Of a DNA stretch of 64,000 nt, positions 7,861 through 15,670 are shown piece after piece. Numbering within the stretch: the first letter of the stretch is position 1; each line of letters opens with the position of its first letter. A model generated the notes under the pieces. The model saw only the letters and a list, made by a program, of their open reading frames with translations. It searched no databases and had not been told where the DNA came from. Where the stretch lies: positions 1-64,000 of the forward strand of contig CAYJQC010000005.1 of the NCBI GenBank assembly GCA_964372215.1, given 5' to 3'. The stretch is from DAIMFL01 sp964372215 (GTDB lineage Bacteria; Pseudomonadota; Alphaproteobacteria; Dongiales; Dongiaceae). The translations under genes and the position numbers were made by a program.

Positions 7861-7949
7861 GGCATCCTCCCGGCGGATGGGGTATTAGGGTGGCTGGCGG
7901 CCGACGGGCGCACCGGGCGGCAAAAATACTTCATCCGGGACGGTTTGCA

Positions 7950-9455
7950 ATGGCCCTACCTGTACCGACAATCGTGGGCCCTGGCGTGGGCCCTGGCGCG
8001 GGCCGTGGTGCCCTGGGCCGCGGCGGGACCGCGGCCGGTGGGTCCGCAGCGGCGCCGGGGCCGGCGCGGCGGCGCGCCTGCGGTCCGCTCGGCGCCGTCC
8101 TGCTGGCCGTGGCGCTGCTGGCCCTGCAGTCGATCTCGGCCGCCGGGGTCCGGGCCCAGGGCGCCGACGCCTTCACGGTGCGCGACATCGCGGTCGACGT
8201 GACGGCGGACAGCGCCGCCGCGGCGCGCGACAGCGCCATCGTCCAGGGCCAGCGGATGGCCTTCGATCAGCTCCTGCTCAACCTGGCGACGCCCGAGGAC
8301 GTGGCGCGGCTGGCGCCGCTCGACGACCAGACCATCGACGACATGGTGCTCGATTTCGAGGTCGAGTCGGAGAACGTCTCGACGGTGCGCTACATCGGCA
8401 GGCTGGCCTTCCGGTTTCGCGCGGCGCCGGTCCGCCAGTATCTCGAACAGGGCGGGGCCAGCTATGCCGTCAGTGCCAGCCGGCCGGCGCTGGTCCTTCC
8501 CGTGCTCACCCGCGACGGCAACAGCCTGCTGTGGGACGACGGCAATGTCTGGCTGGCCGCCTGGTCGGAGACGCCGGTCGACGGCACCCTGGTCTCGATC
8601 GCGGTGCCGCTCGGCGATCTCACCGACATCGCCGCCATCGACGGTCCGCGCGCGCTCGACGGCGACATGACGGCGCTGCAGGCGATGGCCCAGCGCTACG
8701 GCGCCGGCGACGTGATCGTCGCGCAGGCCCAGACATCGCTCGATCCCGCCACCGACGAGGCGCGCATCGCGCTCGACGTCAAGCGCTACACCTATGCCGG
8801 CATCGACGGCACGCTGCAGGACAATCTGAGCGCGCCGGGCGGCGAGGCGGCGTTCGCGGAACTCTACCGCGAGGCCGCGCGGCACGTTTCCGCCTTCCTG
8901 CAGCAGCAGTGGAAGCAGGAGAATCTGGTGAGCTCGACGGTCGAGCAACGGCTCGCCGTGACGGCGCCGCTCGCCAGCCTGGAAGAATGGATCGACCTCA
9001 GGCGCCGACTGGCCGACGTCTCCACTGTCCGGCGGACCGACCTGATCGAGCTGTCGCGCAATGCGGCGCGCGTCGATCTGGTGTTCGTCGGCGATCAGGC
9101 GCAGCTGGCGCGCGCGCTGGCGCGCCGCGATCTGGTCCTGGTGCCGGCGGCGAGCGGCAGCATCGCTGGCGGCGCTGCGGCAGATCCGGCGGTCGGCGCA
9201 GGGGCGCAGACCAGCGGCTCGGTCACGGTCTATCCGGACGCGGTCGCCCCGACTGCGCCTGTCTCCGGCGGCGGATCGTGGGAGCTGCGCCGCGCCTCGT
9301 CTGCGCCGCTGCCTGCGCCAGTGGCGCCTGCCCCAGTGGCGCCTGCCCCAGTGGCGCCTGCGCCAGTGGCGCCTGCGCCAGTAGTGCCTGACACGGTGCC
9401 GGACTCCACGACCATGCCGGAGTCCGTGGACCAGCCGATCCCCGCGGTCGAGTGA
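7950..9455 (+). CDS. DUF2066 domain-containing exported protein
   Basis: A 501-aa protein with a Gly/Pro/Arg-rich leader, one hydrophobic segment (about 46-70, GAVLLAVALLALQSISAAGV) that acts as signal peptide or anchor, and a DUF2066 region from about 72 to 250 (FTVRDIAVDVTADSAAAARD). DUF2066 proteins are common next to CDP-alcohol phosphatidyltransferase, perM and hda in Rhodospirillales, as here, but their role is unknown. The C-terminus carries five PVAPA repeats coded by 15-bp tandem DNA. Its stop overlaps the GTG of the next gene. The ATG at 7950 was chosen because upstream frame sequence (from 7890) overlaps the purM leader. Confidence 0.82.
   Translation: MALPVPTIVGPGVGPGAGRGALGRGGTAAGGSAAAPGPARRRACGPLGAVLLAVALLALQSISAAGVRAQGADAFTVRDIAVDVTADSAAAARDSAIVQGQRMAFDQLLLNLATPEDVARLAPLDDQTIDDMVLDFEVESENVSTVRYIGRLAFRFRAAPVRQYLEQGGASYAVSASRPALVLPVLTRDGNSLLWDDGNVWLAAWSETPVDGTLVSIAVPLGDLTDIAAIDGPRALDGDMTALQAMAQRYGAGDVIVAQAQTSLDPATDEARIALDVKRYTYAGIDGTLQDNLSAPGGEAAFAELYREAARHVSAFLQQQWKQENLVSSTVEQRLAVTAPLASLEEWIDLRRRLADVSTVRRTDLIELSRNAARVDLVFVGDQAQLARALARRDLVLVPAASGSIAGGAAADPAVGAGAQTSGSVTVYPDAVAPTAPVSGGGSWELRRASSAPLPAPVAPAPVAPAPVAPAPVAPAPVVPDTVPDSTTMPESVDQPIPAVE
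9313..9389 (+). repeat. 15-bp tandem repeat within the DUF2066 gene
   Basis: About five units of GCGCCAGTGGCGCCT or GCCCCAGTGGCGCCT encode PVAPA repeats. The near-identity at the DNA level means the copy number can vary by slippage without shifting the frame. Confidence 0.85.
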
Positions 9456-10018
9456 TCCGCGCACGCATCCTGCCGGCCCTGCCGAACCTGATCAGCATGG
9501 GCCGCCTGCTGGCGGTTCCGGTCGCGGTGTGGCTGATCGTCTCCGGCCACTTGGCCGCCGCCTTCTGGCTGTTCGTCGCGGCCGGCATCTCGGACGCCGT
9601 CGACGGCTACATCGCCCGGCGCTTCGCGCTGCGCACGACAATCGGCAGCTTTCTCGATCCGATCGCCGACAAGGCGCTGCTGGTCGGCGTCTACGTCACC
9701 CTCGGCGCGATGGGCCATCTCGAAAGCTGGCTGGTGATCCTGGTGGTGTTCCGCGACCTCCTGATCGTCGGCGGCGCCGTGCTCTATCGCCTGCTCGCCG
9801 GGACGATCGAGATGCAGCCGATGTTCATCAGCAAGATCAACACCGCGGCGCAGATCACCCTGGCTGGCGTGCGGCTCGCCGAGCTCGGCCTCGGCCTGGC
9901 CTATCCGCCCCTCGGCGAGCTGCTGGTCGACGTCGTCGCCGCCACCACGCTGCTGTCGGGCGCCGCCTATGTCGCCACCTGGGGCTGGCGCATCGCGCAC
10001 CTGGAGAACAATAAATGA
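9452..10018 (+). CDS. CDP-alcohol phosphatidyltransferase family membrane protein
   Basis: This family joins an alcohol to the phosphatidyl group of CDP-diacylglycerol in the membrane. The 188-aa protein has the full catalytic signature D-x2-D-G-x2-A-R-x8-G-x3-D-x3-D, seen as SDAVDGYIARR and GSFLDPIADK at about 48-75, and five or six helices. The size suits PgsA-type or cardiolipin-synthase-type enzymes, but the alcohol cannot be read from the sequence. It starts at a GTG overlapping the upstream stop (GTGA) and ends in an ATGA overlap with the next gene, so three genes are coupled. Confidence 0.9.
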   Translation: MIRARILPALPNLISMGRLLAVPVAVWLIVSGHLAAAFWLFVAAGISDAVDGYIARRFALRTTIGSFLDPIADKALLVGVYVTLGAMGHLESWLVILVVFRDLLIVGGAVLYRLLAGTIEMQPMFISKINTAAQITLAGVRLAELGLGLAYPPLGELLVDVVAATTLLSGAAYVATWGWRIAHLENNK

Positions 10019-11145
10019 CACCCGGCCGGCAGATTCGCTTCTGGCTGCTGGGCTTCGCGGCGTTCCTGATCGCCGTGTACCTGCTGCGCGGCATCCTGCT
10101 GCCGTTCGTGGCGGGCATGGCGGTGGCGTATTTCCTCGATCCGACCTGCGACAAGCTCGAGCGGATGGGGCTGTCGCGCACGCTGGCGACGACGGTGGTC
10201 ACCGTCACCTTCGCCCTGATCTTGATCGTCGCCCTGGTGCTGCTGGTGCCCCTGCTGCAGACCCAGCTGGTCGACCTGGTGGAGCGGCTGCCGGTCTATC
10301 TCAGGTCGCTGGGCGCTTCGCTGCAGCCGCTGCTGCAGGAACTGGCGAGGCGCCTGCCGGTCGAAAGCCTGGGGCAGGCGCGCGAGGCGCTGACCGGCCA
10401 GGCCGGCAGCGTGCTGGGATGGATCGGCGGCGCACTGGGCGGGCTGGTGAGCGGCGGGCTCGCCCTGGTCAACATCCTGTCGCTGATCTTCATCACCCCG
10501 GTCGTCACCTTCTATCTGCTGCGCGACTGGGACCGCATCGTCGAGCGCGTCGATTCCTGGCTGCCGCGCGGCCATGCCGCCGTGATCCGCGAGCAGGTCG
10601 GACTGATCGACCGCACCCTGGCCGGCTGGGTGCGCGGCCAGGCGACGGTCTGCCTGCTGCTCGCGGCCTATTACGGGATCGCGCTGTCGATCGCCGGTCT
10701 CGAATTCGGTCTCGCGGTCGGCCTGCTCGCGGGCCTGCTCTCGTTCATCCCGTTCGTCGGCACCATCTCCGGTTTCATCGCCGGGCTCGGCATTGCCTTC
10801 GCCCAGTACACCGACTGGGGCCCGATCGCCATCGTGCTCGCGATCTTCATCGTCGGGCAGGTGATCGAAGGCAACATCCTGACTCCCAAGCTGGTGGGCG
10901 GGCGGGTCGGGCTGCACCCGGTCTGGGTGATCTTCGGCCTGCTCGCCGGCGGCGCGCTGTTCGGCTTCGTCGGCGTGCTGCTGGCCCTGCCGGTGGCGGC
11001 GGTGATCGGCGTGCTCGCCAGGTTTTCCTTGGCGCGCTATCTCGAGAGCCGCTATTACCGCTTTGGCGAGACCCCGGCGCCGTCCGCGGACGCGCCGCTG
11101 CCACCGCCGCGCGCCGCCGACTCCGATGGCCCGTCGGTGGAATGA
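10015..11145 (+). CDS. AI-2E/PerM family transporter
   Basis: A 376-aa membrane protein with the AI-2E transporter fold: two N-terminal helices, an amphipathic region (about 95-140), then a block of five or six helices. The family motif region LLSFIPFVGTISGFIAG (about 240-257) and EGNILTPKLVGGRVGLHP (about 283-300) are characteristic. Known members include PerM and the sodium(lithium)/proton antiporter branch, so the cargo is open. Start and stop overlap the neighbours by ATGA, which places it in one operon with the phosphatidyltransferase and hda. Confidence 0.9.
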   Translation: MTPGRQIRFWLLGFAAFLIAVYLLRGILLPFVAGMAVAYFLDPTCDKLERMGLSRTLATTVVTVTFALILIVALVLLVPLLQTQLVDLVERLPVYLRSLGASLQPLLQELARRLPVESLGQAREALTGQAGSVLGWIGGALGGLVSGGLALVNILSLIFITPVVTFYLLRDWDRIVERVDSWLPRGHAAVIREQVGLIDRTLAGWVRGQATVCLLLAAYYGIALSIAGLEFGLAVGLLAGLLSFIPFVGTISGFIAGLGIAFAQYTDWGPIAIVLAIFIVGQVIEGNILTPKLVGGRVGLHPVWVIFGLLAGGALFGFVGVLLALPVAAVIGVLARFSLARYLESRYYRFGETPAPSADAPLPPPRAADSDGPSVE

Positions 11146-11879
11146 CTCCGCTGCCCATGTCCGCGCAACTGCCCCTCGATCTCGGCCACCGGCCGGCGCT
11201 TGGCCGCGACGACTTCATGGTGGCGCCGTGCAATGCCGCGGCGGTCGCCTGGATCGACCGCTGGCCCGACTGGCCGGGCGGCGGCCTGGCGATCCACGGG
11301 CCGGCCGGCTGCGGCAAGAGCCATCTCGCCGAGGTCTGGCGCGCGCAAAGCGGCGCCATCCGCATCGAACCCGGCCGCATCGGGGCGGTCGATCCGCCGC
11401 AGGCGCTCGGCAGCGCAGGCGCCTGCGCGATCGACGGCCTGTTCGATTCCGACGCCCGGCCGGACGAGCGCTGGCTGCTGCATCTCTACAACCTGCTGCG
11501 CGAGCGCGGCGGCCACCTGCTGCTGGTGGCCCGCGCCGCGCCGGCGCGCTGGCCGGTGGCGCTGCCGGATTTGAAATCCCGGCTCGGTGCGCTGCCGGCG
11601 GTCGAGATCGGGCCGCCCGACGACATGCTGCTGGCTGCGGTGCTGATCAAGCTGTTCGCCGACCGCCAGCTCGCGGTCGGGGCCGAAGTGATCGAGTACT
11701 GTGCGCGGCGCATGGAACGCTCGTTCGAGGCGGCGCGCCGCCTGGTCGAGGCGCTCGACCGGGCGGCGCTGGCGGCGCATCGCCGGGTCGCATTGCCGCT
11801 CGCCCGCGCGGTGCTGGAGCGCGAACCGTCGTCGGATGGGGTTCGGCCGGCCGATGGGGCCGGACCGCCACAAGGTTGA
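11142..11879 (+). CDS. hdaA: DnaA regulatory inactivator Hda/HdaA-like ATPase
   Basis: Hda couples the loaded sliding clamp to hydrolysis of DnaA-ATP and so blocks re-initiation. The clamp-binding peptide QLPLDL is at residues 9-14 from the ATG at 11142; an ATG at 11157 would place it at residues 4-9, as in many homologues. A P-loop GPAGCGKSH follows, then a shortened AAA+ domain and a C-terminal helical lid (MERSFEAARRLVEALDRAAL). There is no DnaA DNA-binding domain. The start overlaps the perM stop. Confidence 0.88.
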   Translation: MTPLPMSAQLPLDLGHRPALGRDDFMVAPCNAAAVAWIDRWPDWPGGGLAIHGPAGCGKSHLAEVWRAQSGAIRIEPGRIGAVDPPQALGSAGACAIDGLFDSDARPDERWLLHLYNLLRERGGHLLLVARAAPARWPVALPDLKSRLGALPAVEIGPPDDMLLAAVLIKLFADRQLAVGAEVIEYCARRMERSFEAARRLVEALDRAALAAHRRVALPLARAVLEREPSSDGVRPADGAGPPQG

Positions 11880-11892
11880 GGGGAGGGGACAG

Positions 11893-12672
11893 ATGGATCT
11901 CGGCATCGACGGCAAGAAGGCGCTGGTCTGCGCCGCCAGCAAGGGGCTCGGCAAGGCCTGCGCCATGTCGCTGGCGCGCGAAGGTGCGGCGGTGACGATC
12001 GTCGCCCGCACTGCCGCCACCGTGGAGGCGGCGGCCGACGAGATCGCCAAGGCGACCGGCGCCAAGGTGACGGCGGTCGCCGCCGACATCACCACGCCGG
12101 CGGGCCGGGCGGTGGCGCTTGCCGCCTGTCCGGCACCCGACATCCTCGTGAACAACGCCGGCGGTCCGCCGCCCGGCGATTTCCGCGACTGGACCCGCGA
12201 CGACTGGATCAAGGCGCTCGATGCCAACATGCTGACGGCGATCGAGCTGATCAAGGCGGTGGTCGACGGCATGATCGCGCAGCGTTTCGGCCGCATCGTC
12301 AACATCACCTCGAGCGCGGTGAAGGCGCCGATCGCCTCCATCGGCCTGTCGAACGGGGCGCGCGCCGGCTTGACCGGGTTCTGCGCCGGGATCGCCCGCC
12401 AGGTGGTGCGCCACAACGTCACCATCAACGGCCTGCTGCCCGGACCCTTCGCGACCGACCGGCTGCGCGACAACTTCGCCGCGGAGGCGACGAAGCAGGG
12501 CAAGGACTTCGATACCGTCTGGCAGGCCCGCATGGCCCAGAATCCGGCCGGCCGCTTCGGCGATCCGGCCGAGTTCGGCGAGGCCTGCGCCTTCCTGTGC
12601 AGCGCCCAGGCCGGCTACATCAACGGCCAGAACCTGCTGCTCGACGGCGGGCAGTTCCCGGGGACGCTGTGA
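11893..12672 (+). CDS. SDR family oxidoreductase lacking the usual YxxxK
   Basis: A 259-aa Rossmann-fold protein with cofactor loop AASKGLGKA (14-22), NNAG (about 91-94), catalytic-loop Ser (NITSSAVKAP) and the C-terminal FLCSAQAGYINGQNLLLDGG. At the place of the catalytic Tyr-x3-Lys it reads SNGARAG, so Tyr is Asn and Lys is Arg. This divergent subfamily is common in proteobacteria and is usually named only SDR oxidoreductase. GGGAGGGG lies just before the ATG. The stop overlaps the GTG of the GST gene. Confidence 0.88.
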   Translation: MDLGIDGKKALVCAASKGLGKACAMSLAREGAAVTIVARTAATVEAAADEIAKATGAKVTAVAADITTPAGRAVALAACPAPDILVNNAGGPPPGDFRDWTRDDWIKALDANMLTAIELIKAVVDGMIAQRFGRIVNITSSAVKAPIASIGLSNGARAGLTGFCAGIARQVVRHNVTINGLLPGPFATDRLRDNFAAEATKQGKDFDTVWQARMAQNPAGRFGDPAEFGEACAFLCSAQAGYINGQNLLLDGGQFPGTL

Positions 12673-13337
12673 ACGTGCACGACGGCGCTGCCGCCCTGGC
12701 CAGGCCGACGGTCTTCGGCGCGCGCTACAGCACCTATACCCGCAGCGTGCTGCTGGCGCTGGCGGAAAAGGGCGTCGACTTCGCACTGGAAGAGGTCGAC
12801 ATCTTCGAGGCCGCGCCGCCCGGCTATCTGGCGCGCCAACCGTTCGGCCGCATCCCGGCCTTCGAGCATGACGGCTTCCGCCTGTACGAGACCGGCGCGA
12901 TCCTGCGCTATGTCGACGAGGCGTTTCCCGGCCCCGCGTTGCAGCCGCCGGACCCCCGGGGCCGGGCGCGGATGAACCAGGTCATCGGCATCGTCGACAG
13001 CTACGCCTATCGCACGATGATCTGGGACATCTATGTCGAACGCGGCAAGGGCACGTCGGAACCGGGAACGCCGGACGAGGCCGGGATCGCCGCCGCGGTT
13101 CCGCGGGCCGCCACCTGTCTTGCGGCACTCGCGGGCCTGATGGGCGAGGACCGCCATCTCGCCGGCGGCGCGCTGTCGCTGGCCGACCTGCACGTCGTGC
13201 CGATGATGGCCTATTTCCGCCTGACCCCGGAGGGCCAGCGGATGATCGCCGCCACGGCCGCGATCGGCCGCTGGTGGGATGCGATGGCGGCGCGGCCGAG
13301 CGTCGTGGCGACGCGATTCCAGCGCGAGCGCGGCTGA
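12669..13337 (+). CDS. Glutathione S-transferase family protein
   Basis: A 222-aa protein with an N-terminal thioredoxin-fold domain (about 14-90: VFGARYSTYTRSVLLALAEK, PFGRIPAFEHDG, the cis-Pro turn, then LYETGAILRYVDEAF with the E-T pair that contacts the gamma-glutamyl group). The C-terminal helical domain has LSLADLHVVPMMAYF. GSTs conjugate glutathione to electrophiles or act as reductases; the substrate is not predictable. It is translated from a GTG overlapping the SDR stop, so both enzymes may act on one substrate family. Confidence 0.9.
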   Translation: MNVHDGAAALARPTVFGARYSTYTRSVLLALAEKGVDFALEEVDIFEAAPPGYLARQPFGRIPAFEHDGFRLYETGAILRYVDEAFPGPALQPPDPRGRARMNQVIGIVDSYAYRTMIWDIYVERGKGTSEPGTPDEAGIAAAVPRAATCLAALAGLMGEDRHLAGGALSLADLHVVPMMAYFRLTPEGQRMIAATAAIGRWWDAMAARPSVVATRFQRERG

Positions 13338-13359
13338 GTCCTGGGCCGGATGGCGGACC

Positions 13360-13617
13360 TCAGCCCATGCCGTCCGGACCCTCGTTCCCGTCGCCGCGCC
13401 GCGGCGCCATGGCCGCGATCCGCTGCAGCCCGATGTCCCGCAGGACATGCTGGTTGAGCTGGGCGATGCTGGCGCGTCGCCGGTGCGCCCGGCGCCGCAG
13501 GATCGACAGGAGCGCCCCGTGTGCAAGAGCCGCCGCCGCCTGGAGAGCGCGCGACAGCGCCGTCCGATGCAGGGAAGCCAACATGAGGTTGCCTCGTTCG
13601 GTTGCCTCGATGGTCAT
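13360..13617 (-). CDS. DUF1127 domain-containing small protein
   Basis: An 85-aa basic protein. Residues about 47-70 (RRASIAQLNQHVLRDIGLQR) match the DUF1127/YjiS core, an arginine-rich motif ending in RDIG. In alphaproteobacteria small DUF1127 proteins have been linked to phosphate and carbon metabolism and small-RNA turnover, but the exact role varies. A second ATG (MLASLHRTALS, residue 12) also has a plausible SD. It lies alone between the GST gene and the arabinose operon, on the opposite strand. Confidence 0.8.
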   Translation of the reverse strand: MTIEATERGNLMLASLHRTALSRALQAAAALAHGALLSILRRRAHRRRASIAQLNQHVLRDIGLQRIAAMAPRRGDGNEGPDGMG

Positions 13618-13785
13618 GGGACGTTGTCCTAGCTGAACCCGTGGCGGCGGCTATGAAGCGGTTCACAGCCGGCCCGGCGACGCCGCCGAAGCGGGCCAGA
13701 AAAGCCCTCCCAAACCAATTCGTTAACCGAACTTTGAGACGGCGGTTACGATAACTGCGATTCGGCTCCCAGGGAGGCAGCGCGC

Positions 13786-14646
13786 GTGCATCCGGTCCTC
13801 AAGCTGATTCGGCCCCACCAGTGGGTGAAGAACGCATTCGTCGCGGCGCCGCTGTTCTTCACGCCGCACGCGGTCTCGCTCGCCTCGGTCCTGACGGTCG
13901 CGTCCGGCGTCGTCGCCTTCTGCGTGCTGTCGAGCGGAGTCTATGTGCTCAACGACTTTCTCGATCGCGAGGCCGACCGCCAGCATCCCTCGAAGCGCCT
14001 TCGCCCGCTCGCCGCCGGCACGATCGACGCCCGCGCCGCGCTCGGGCTGATGACCGGCCTGATCCTGGGCGGACTGGCCGGCGCCGCCTGGCTCGATCGC
14101 GAGTTCGCGGCGATCGCGCTCGCCTATCTGCTGGTCAACGTCGCCTACTCGACGGTCCTGAAGCGGGCGTCGATCATCGACGTCATGCTGATCGCGCTCG
14201 GCTTCGTGCTGCGAGTCTATGCCGGCAGCGCGCTGGTCGAGGTCGAGCCGTCGGTTTGGATCATCGCCTGCACCATGCTGCTCGCCCTGTTCCTGGCGCT
14301 GGCCAAGCGGCGCGACGACCTGGTGAAGGGCATGGATGGCGAGCACCGGCAAAGCCTGGGCGGCTATACCAAGCAGTTCCTCGATACCAGCCTGGCGGTG
14401 GTGCTGGCGGCATTGCTGGTCTCCTACCTGCTCTACACGACCCAGCCCGAGAACCGCGCCCATTTCGGCACCGACCACCTCTACGTGACCGCGCCGTTCG
14501 TCATCGCCGGGGTGCTGCGCTACCTGCAGATCACCCTGGTGGAGGAGCGTTCGGGCGCGCCGACCAAGGTGGTCCTGACAGATCCCTTCCTGCGCTACGC
14601 CGTGCTCGGCTGGATCGCCACCTTCGCCGCGCTGATCTATGCCTGA
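13786..14646 (+). CDS. UbiA-family prenyltransferase, probable decaprenyl-phosphate phosphoribosyltransferase
   Basis: The enzyme moves a 5-phosphoribosyl group from PRPP to a polyprenyl phosphate, the first step toward polyprenyl-phosphoryl arabinose. The 286-aa protein has nine or so helices, the opening LIRPHQWVKNAFVAAPLFF typical of the DPPR-synthase branch (Rv3806c, NoeC) rather than of quinone enzymes, and the first Asp motif NDFLDREADRQHPSK. The GTG start has GGGAGG upstream. It leads a four-gene operon with DprE1- and DprE2-like enzymes, which supports the assignment. No HAD phosphatase domain is fused. Confidence 0.88.
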   Translation: MHPVLKLIRPHQWVKNAFVAAPLFFTPHAVSLASVLTVASGVVAFCVLSSGVYVLNDFLDREADRQHPSKRLRPLAAGTIDARAALGLMTGLILGGLAGAAWLDREFAAIALAYLLVNVAYSTVLKRASIIDVMLIALGFVLRVYAGSALVEVEPSVWIIACTMLLALFLALAKRRDDLVKGMDGEHRQSLGGYTKQFLDTSLAVVLAALLVSYLLYTTQPENRAHFGTDHLYVTAPFVIAGVLRYLQITLVEERSGAPTKVVLTDPFLRYAVLGWIATFAALIYA

Positions 14647-15670
14647 GCGCGAGCGCCATCATCGCGCCGTCGATGCACGCGTCGAGCGCTTCGGCGCGGC
14701 GCGGCTGCGCCGCCTCGAATACCTCGTGGTGGTCTCGCTGGTGCTGTTTGTCGTGGCCATGGCAGCCGCGTCGTTCTATGCCGGCGCCGACGAGATCGCG
14801 GCGCGGCTGTCGCGCCTCTCGGCCGGGCTGATCATCGGGCTGCTCGGGCTGTCGCTGGTGAACTATGCGCTGCGCGCCGCGCGCTGGCAGCTCTATGCCG
14901 GGCACCTCGGGCTGCGCATTCCGGCATCCCAGAACGCGATTCACTTCATCGCCGGCTTCGCCCTGACGACGACCCCGGGCAAGCTCGGCGAGGCGCTGCG
15001 CCTGTGGCTGATCGAGCGCTGCCACGGCTATCGCTACGAGCGCATCGTGCCGCTGTTCCTGGGCGACCGGCTGGCCGACATGAACGCGGTGGTGCTGCTC
15101 TGCCTCGCCGGCATCGCCGGCTTTCCCGGCCAGCTCTGGGCGACCGCGCTGGCCGGCGCCGGCATGCTGCTGCTCAGCCTGTCGCTGGCCTTTCCCCGGC
15201 CGCTGATCGCCCTCGCCACCGGCACCTATGCGGCGGGCGGCCGGCGCGGCCGGCGCCTGTTCGCCCGGACGCGGTCGGCGCTGCGCCAGACTGCGCGGCT
15301 GTTTCAGGCCCGGCTGCTGCTCGCCGCCATGGCGCTGTCGCTGGCCGGATGGTTCGCCGAGATCTATGGGTTCCACTGGCTGCTGTCGGCCCTGGGCGCC
15401 GAACTCGGCCTGCTGCAGGCGGGCTTCGTGTTCACCTTCGCGATCATCGTCGGCGCGGTCTCCATGCTGCCGGGCGGACTCGGCAGCGCCGAGGCCACCA
15501 TGGTGGCGCTGCTGATCGCGCTTGGCGTCGAGTTCGAGACCGCATTGGCGGCGACCGTGGTGATCCGCGCGACCACGCTATGGTTCGGCGTGGCCCTGGG
15601 CTTCGCGGTGCTGCCGCTGGCGCTCCGGCGGGCGCGGGCCCGGCGCGGGCCGGGCGCGGTGGCGGCATGA
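14639..15670 (+). CDS. Lysylphosphatidylglycerol synthase TM region-type membrane protein
   Basis: A 343-aa protein with about eight helices and the LPG_synthase_TM (UPF0104) pattern: NYALRAARWQLY (about 74-85), ALTTTPGKLGEALR (about 108-121) and MLPGGLGSAEATMVALL (about 280-296). The aminoacyl-transferase domain of MprF is absent. Such proteins are often found with polyprenyl-linked sugar genes and are thought to flip or process lipid-linked intermediates. It overlaps the UbiA gene by 8 bases and dprE1 by ATGA, so a role as translocase of polyprenyl-phosphoryl arabinose is a reasonable inference. Confidence 0.85.
   Translation: MPERERHHRAVDARVERFGAARLRRLEYLVVVSLVLFVVAMAAASFYAGADEIAARLSRLSAGLIIGLLGLSLVNYALRAARWQLYAGHLGLRIPASQNAIHFIAGFALTTTPGKLGEALRLWLIERCHGYRYERIVPLFLGDRLADMNAVVLLCLAGIAGFPGQLWATALAGAGMLLLSLSLAFPRPLIALATGTYAAGGRRGRRLFARTRSALRQTARLFQARLLLAAMALSLAGWFAEIYGFHWLLSALGAELGLLQAGFVFTFAIIVGAVSMLPGGLGSAEATMVALLIALGVEFETALAATVVIRATTLWFGVALGFAVLPLALRRARARRGPGAVAA

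Noticed and set aside
9313..9389. Possible CRISPR-like array
   Set aside because: The 15-bp units are contiguous with no spacers and code PVAPA in frame; no cas gene is in the window.
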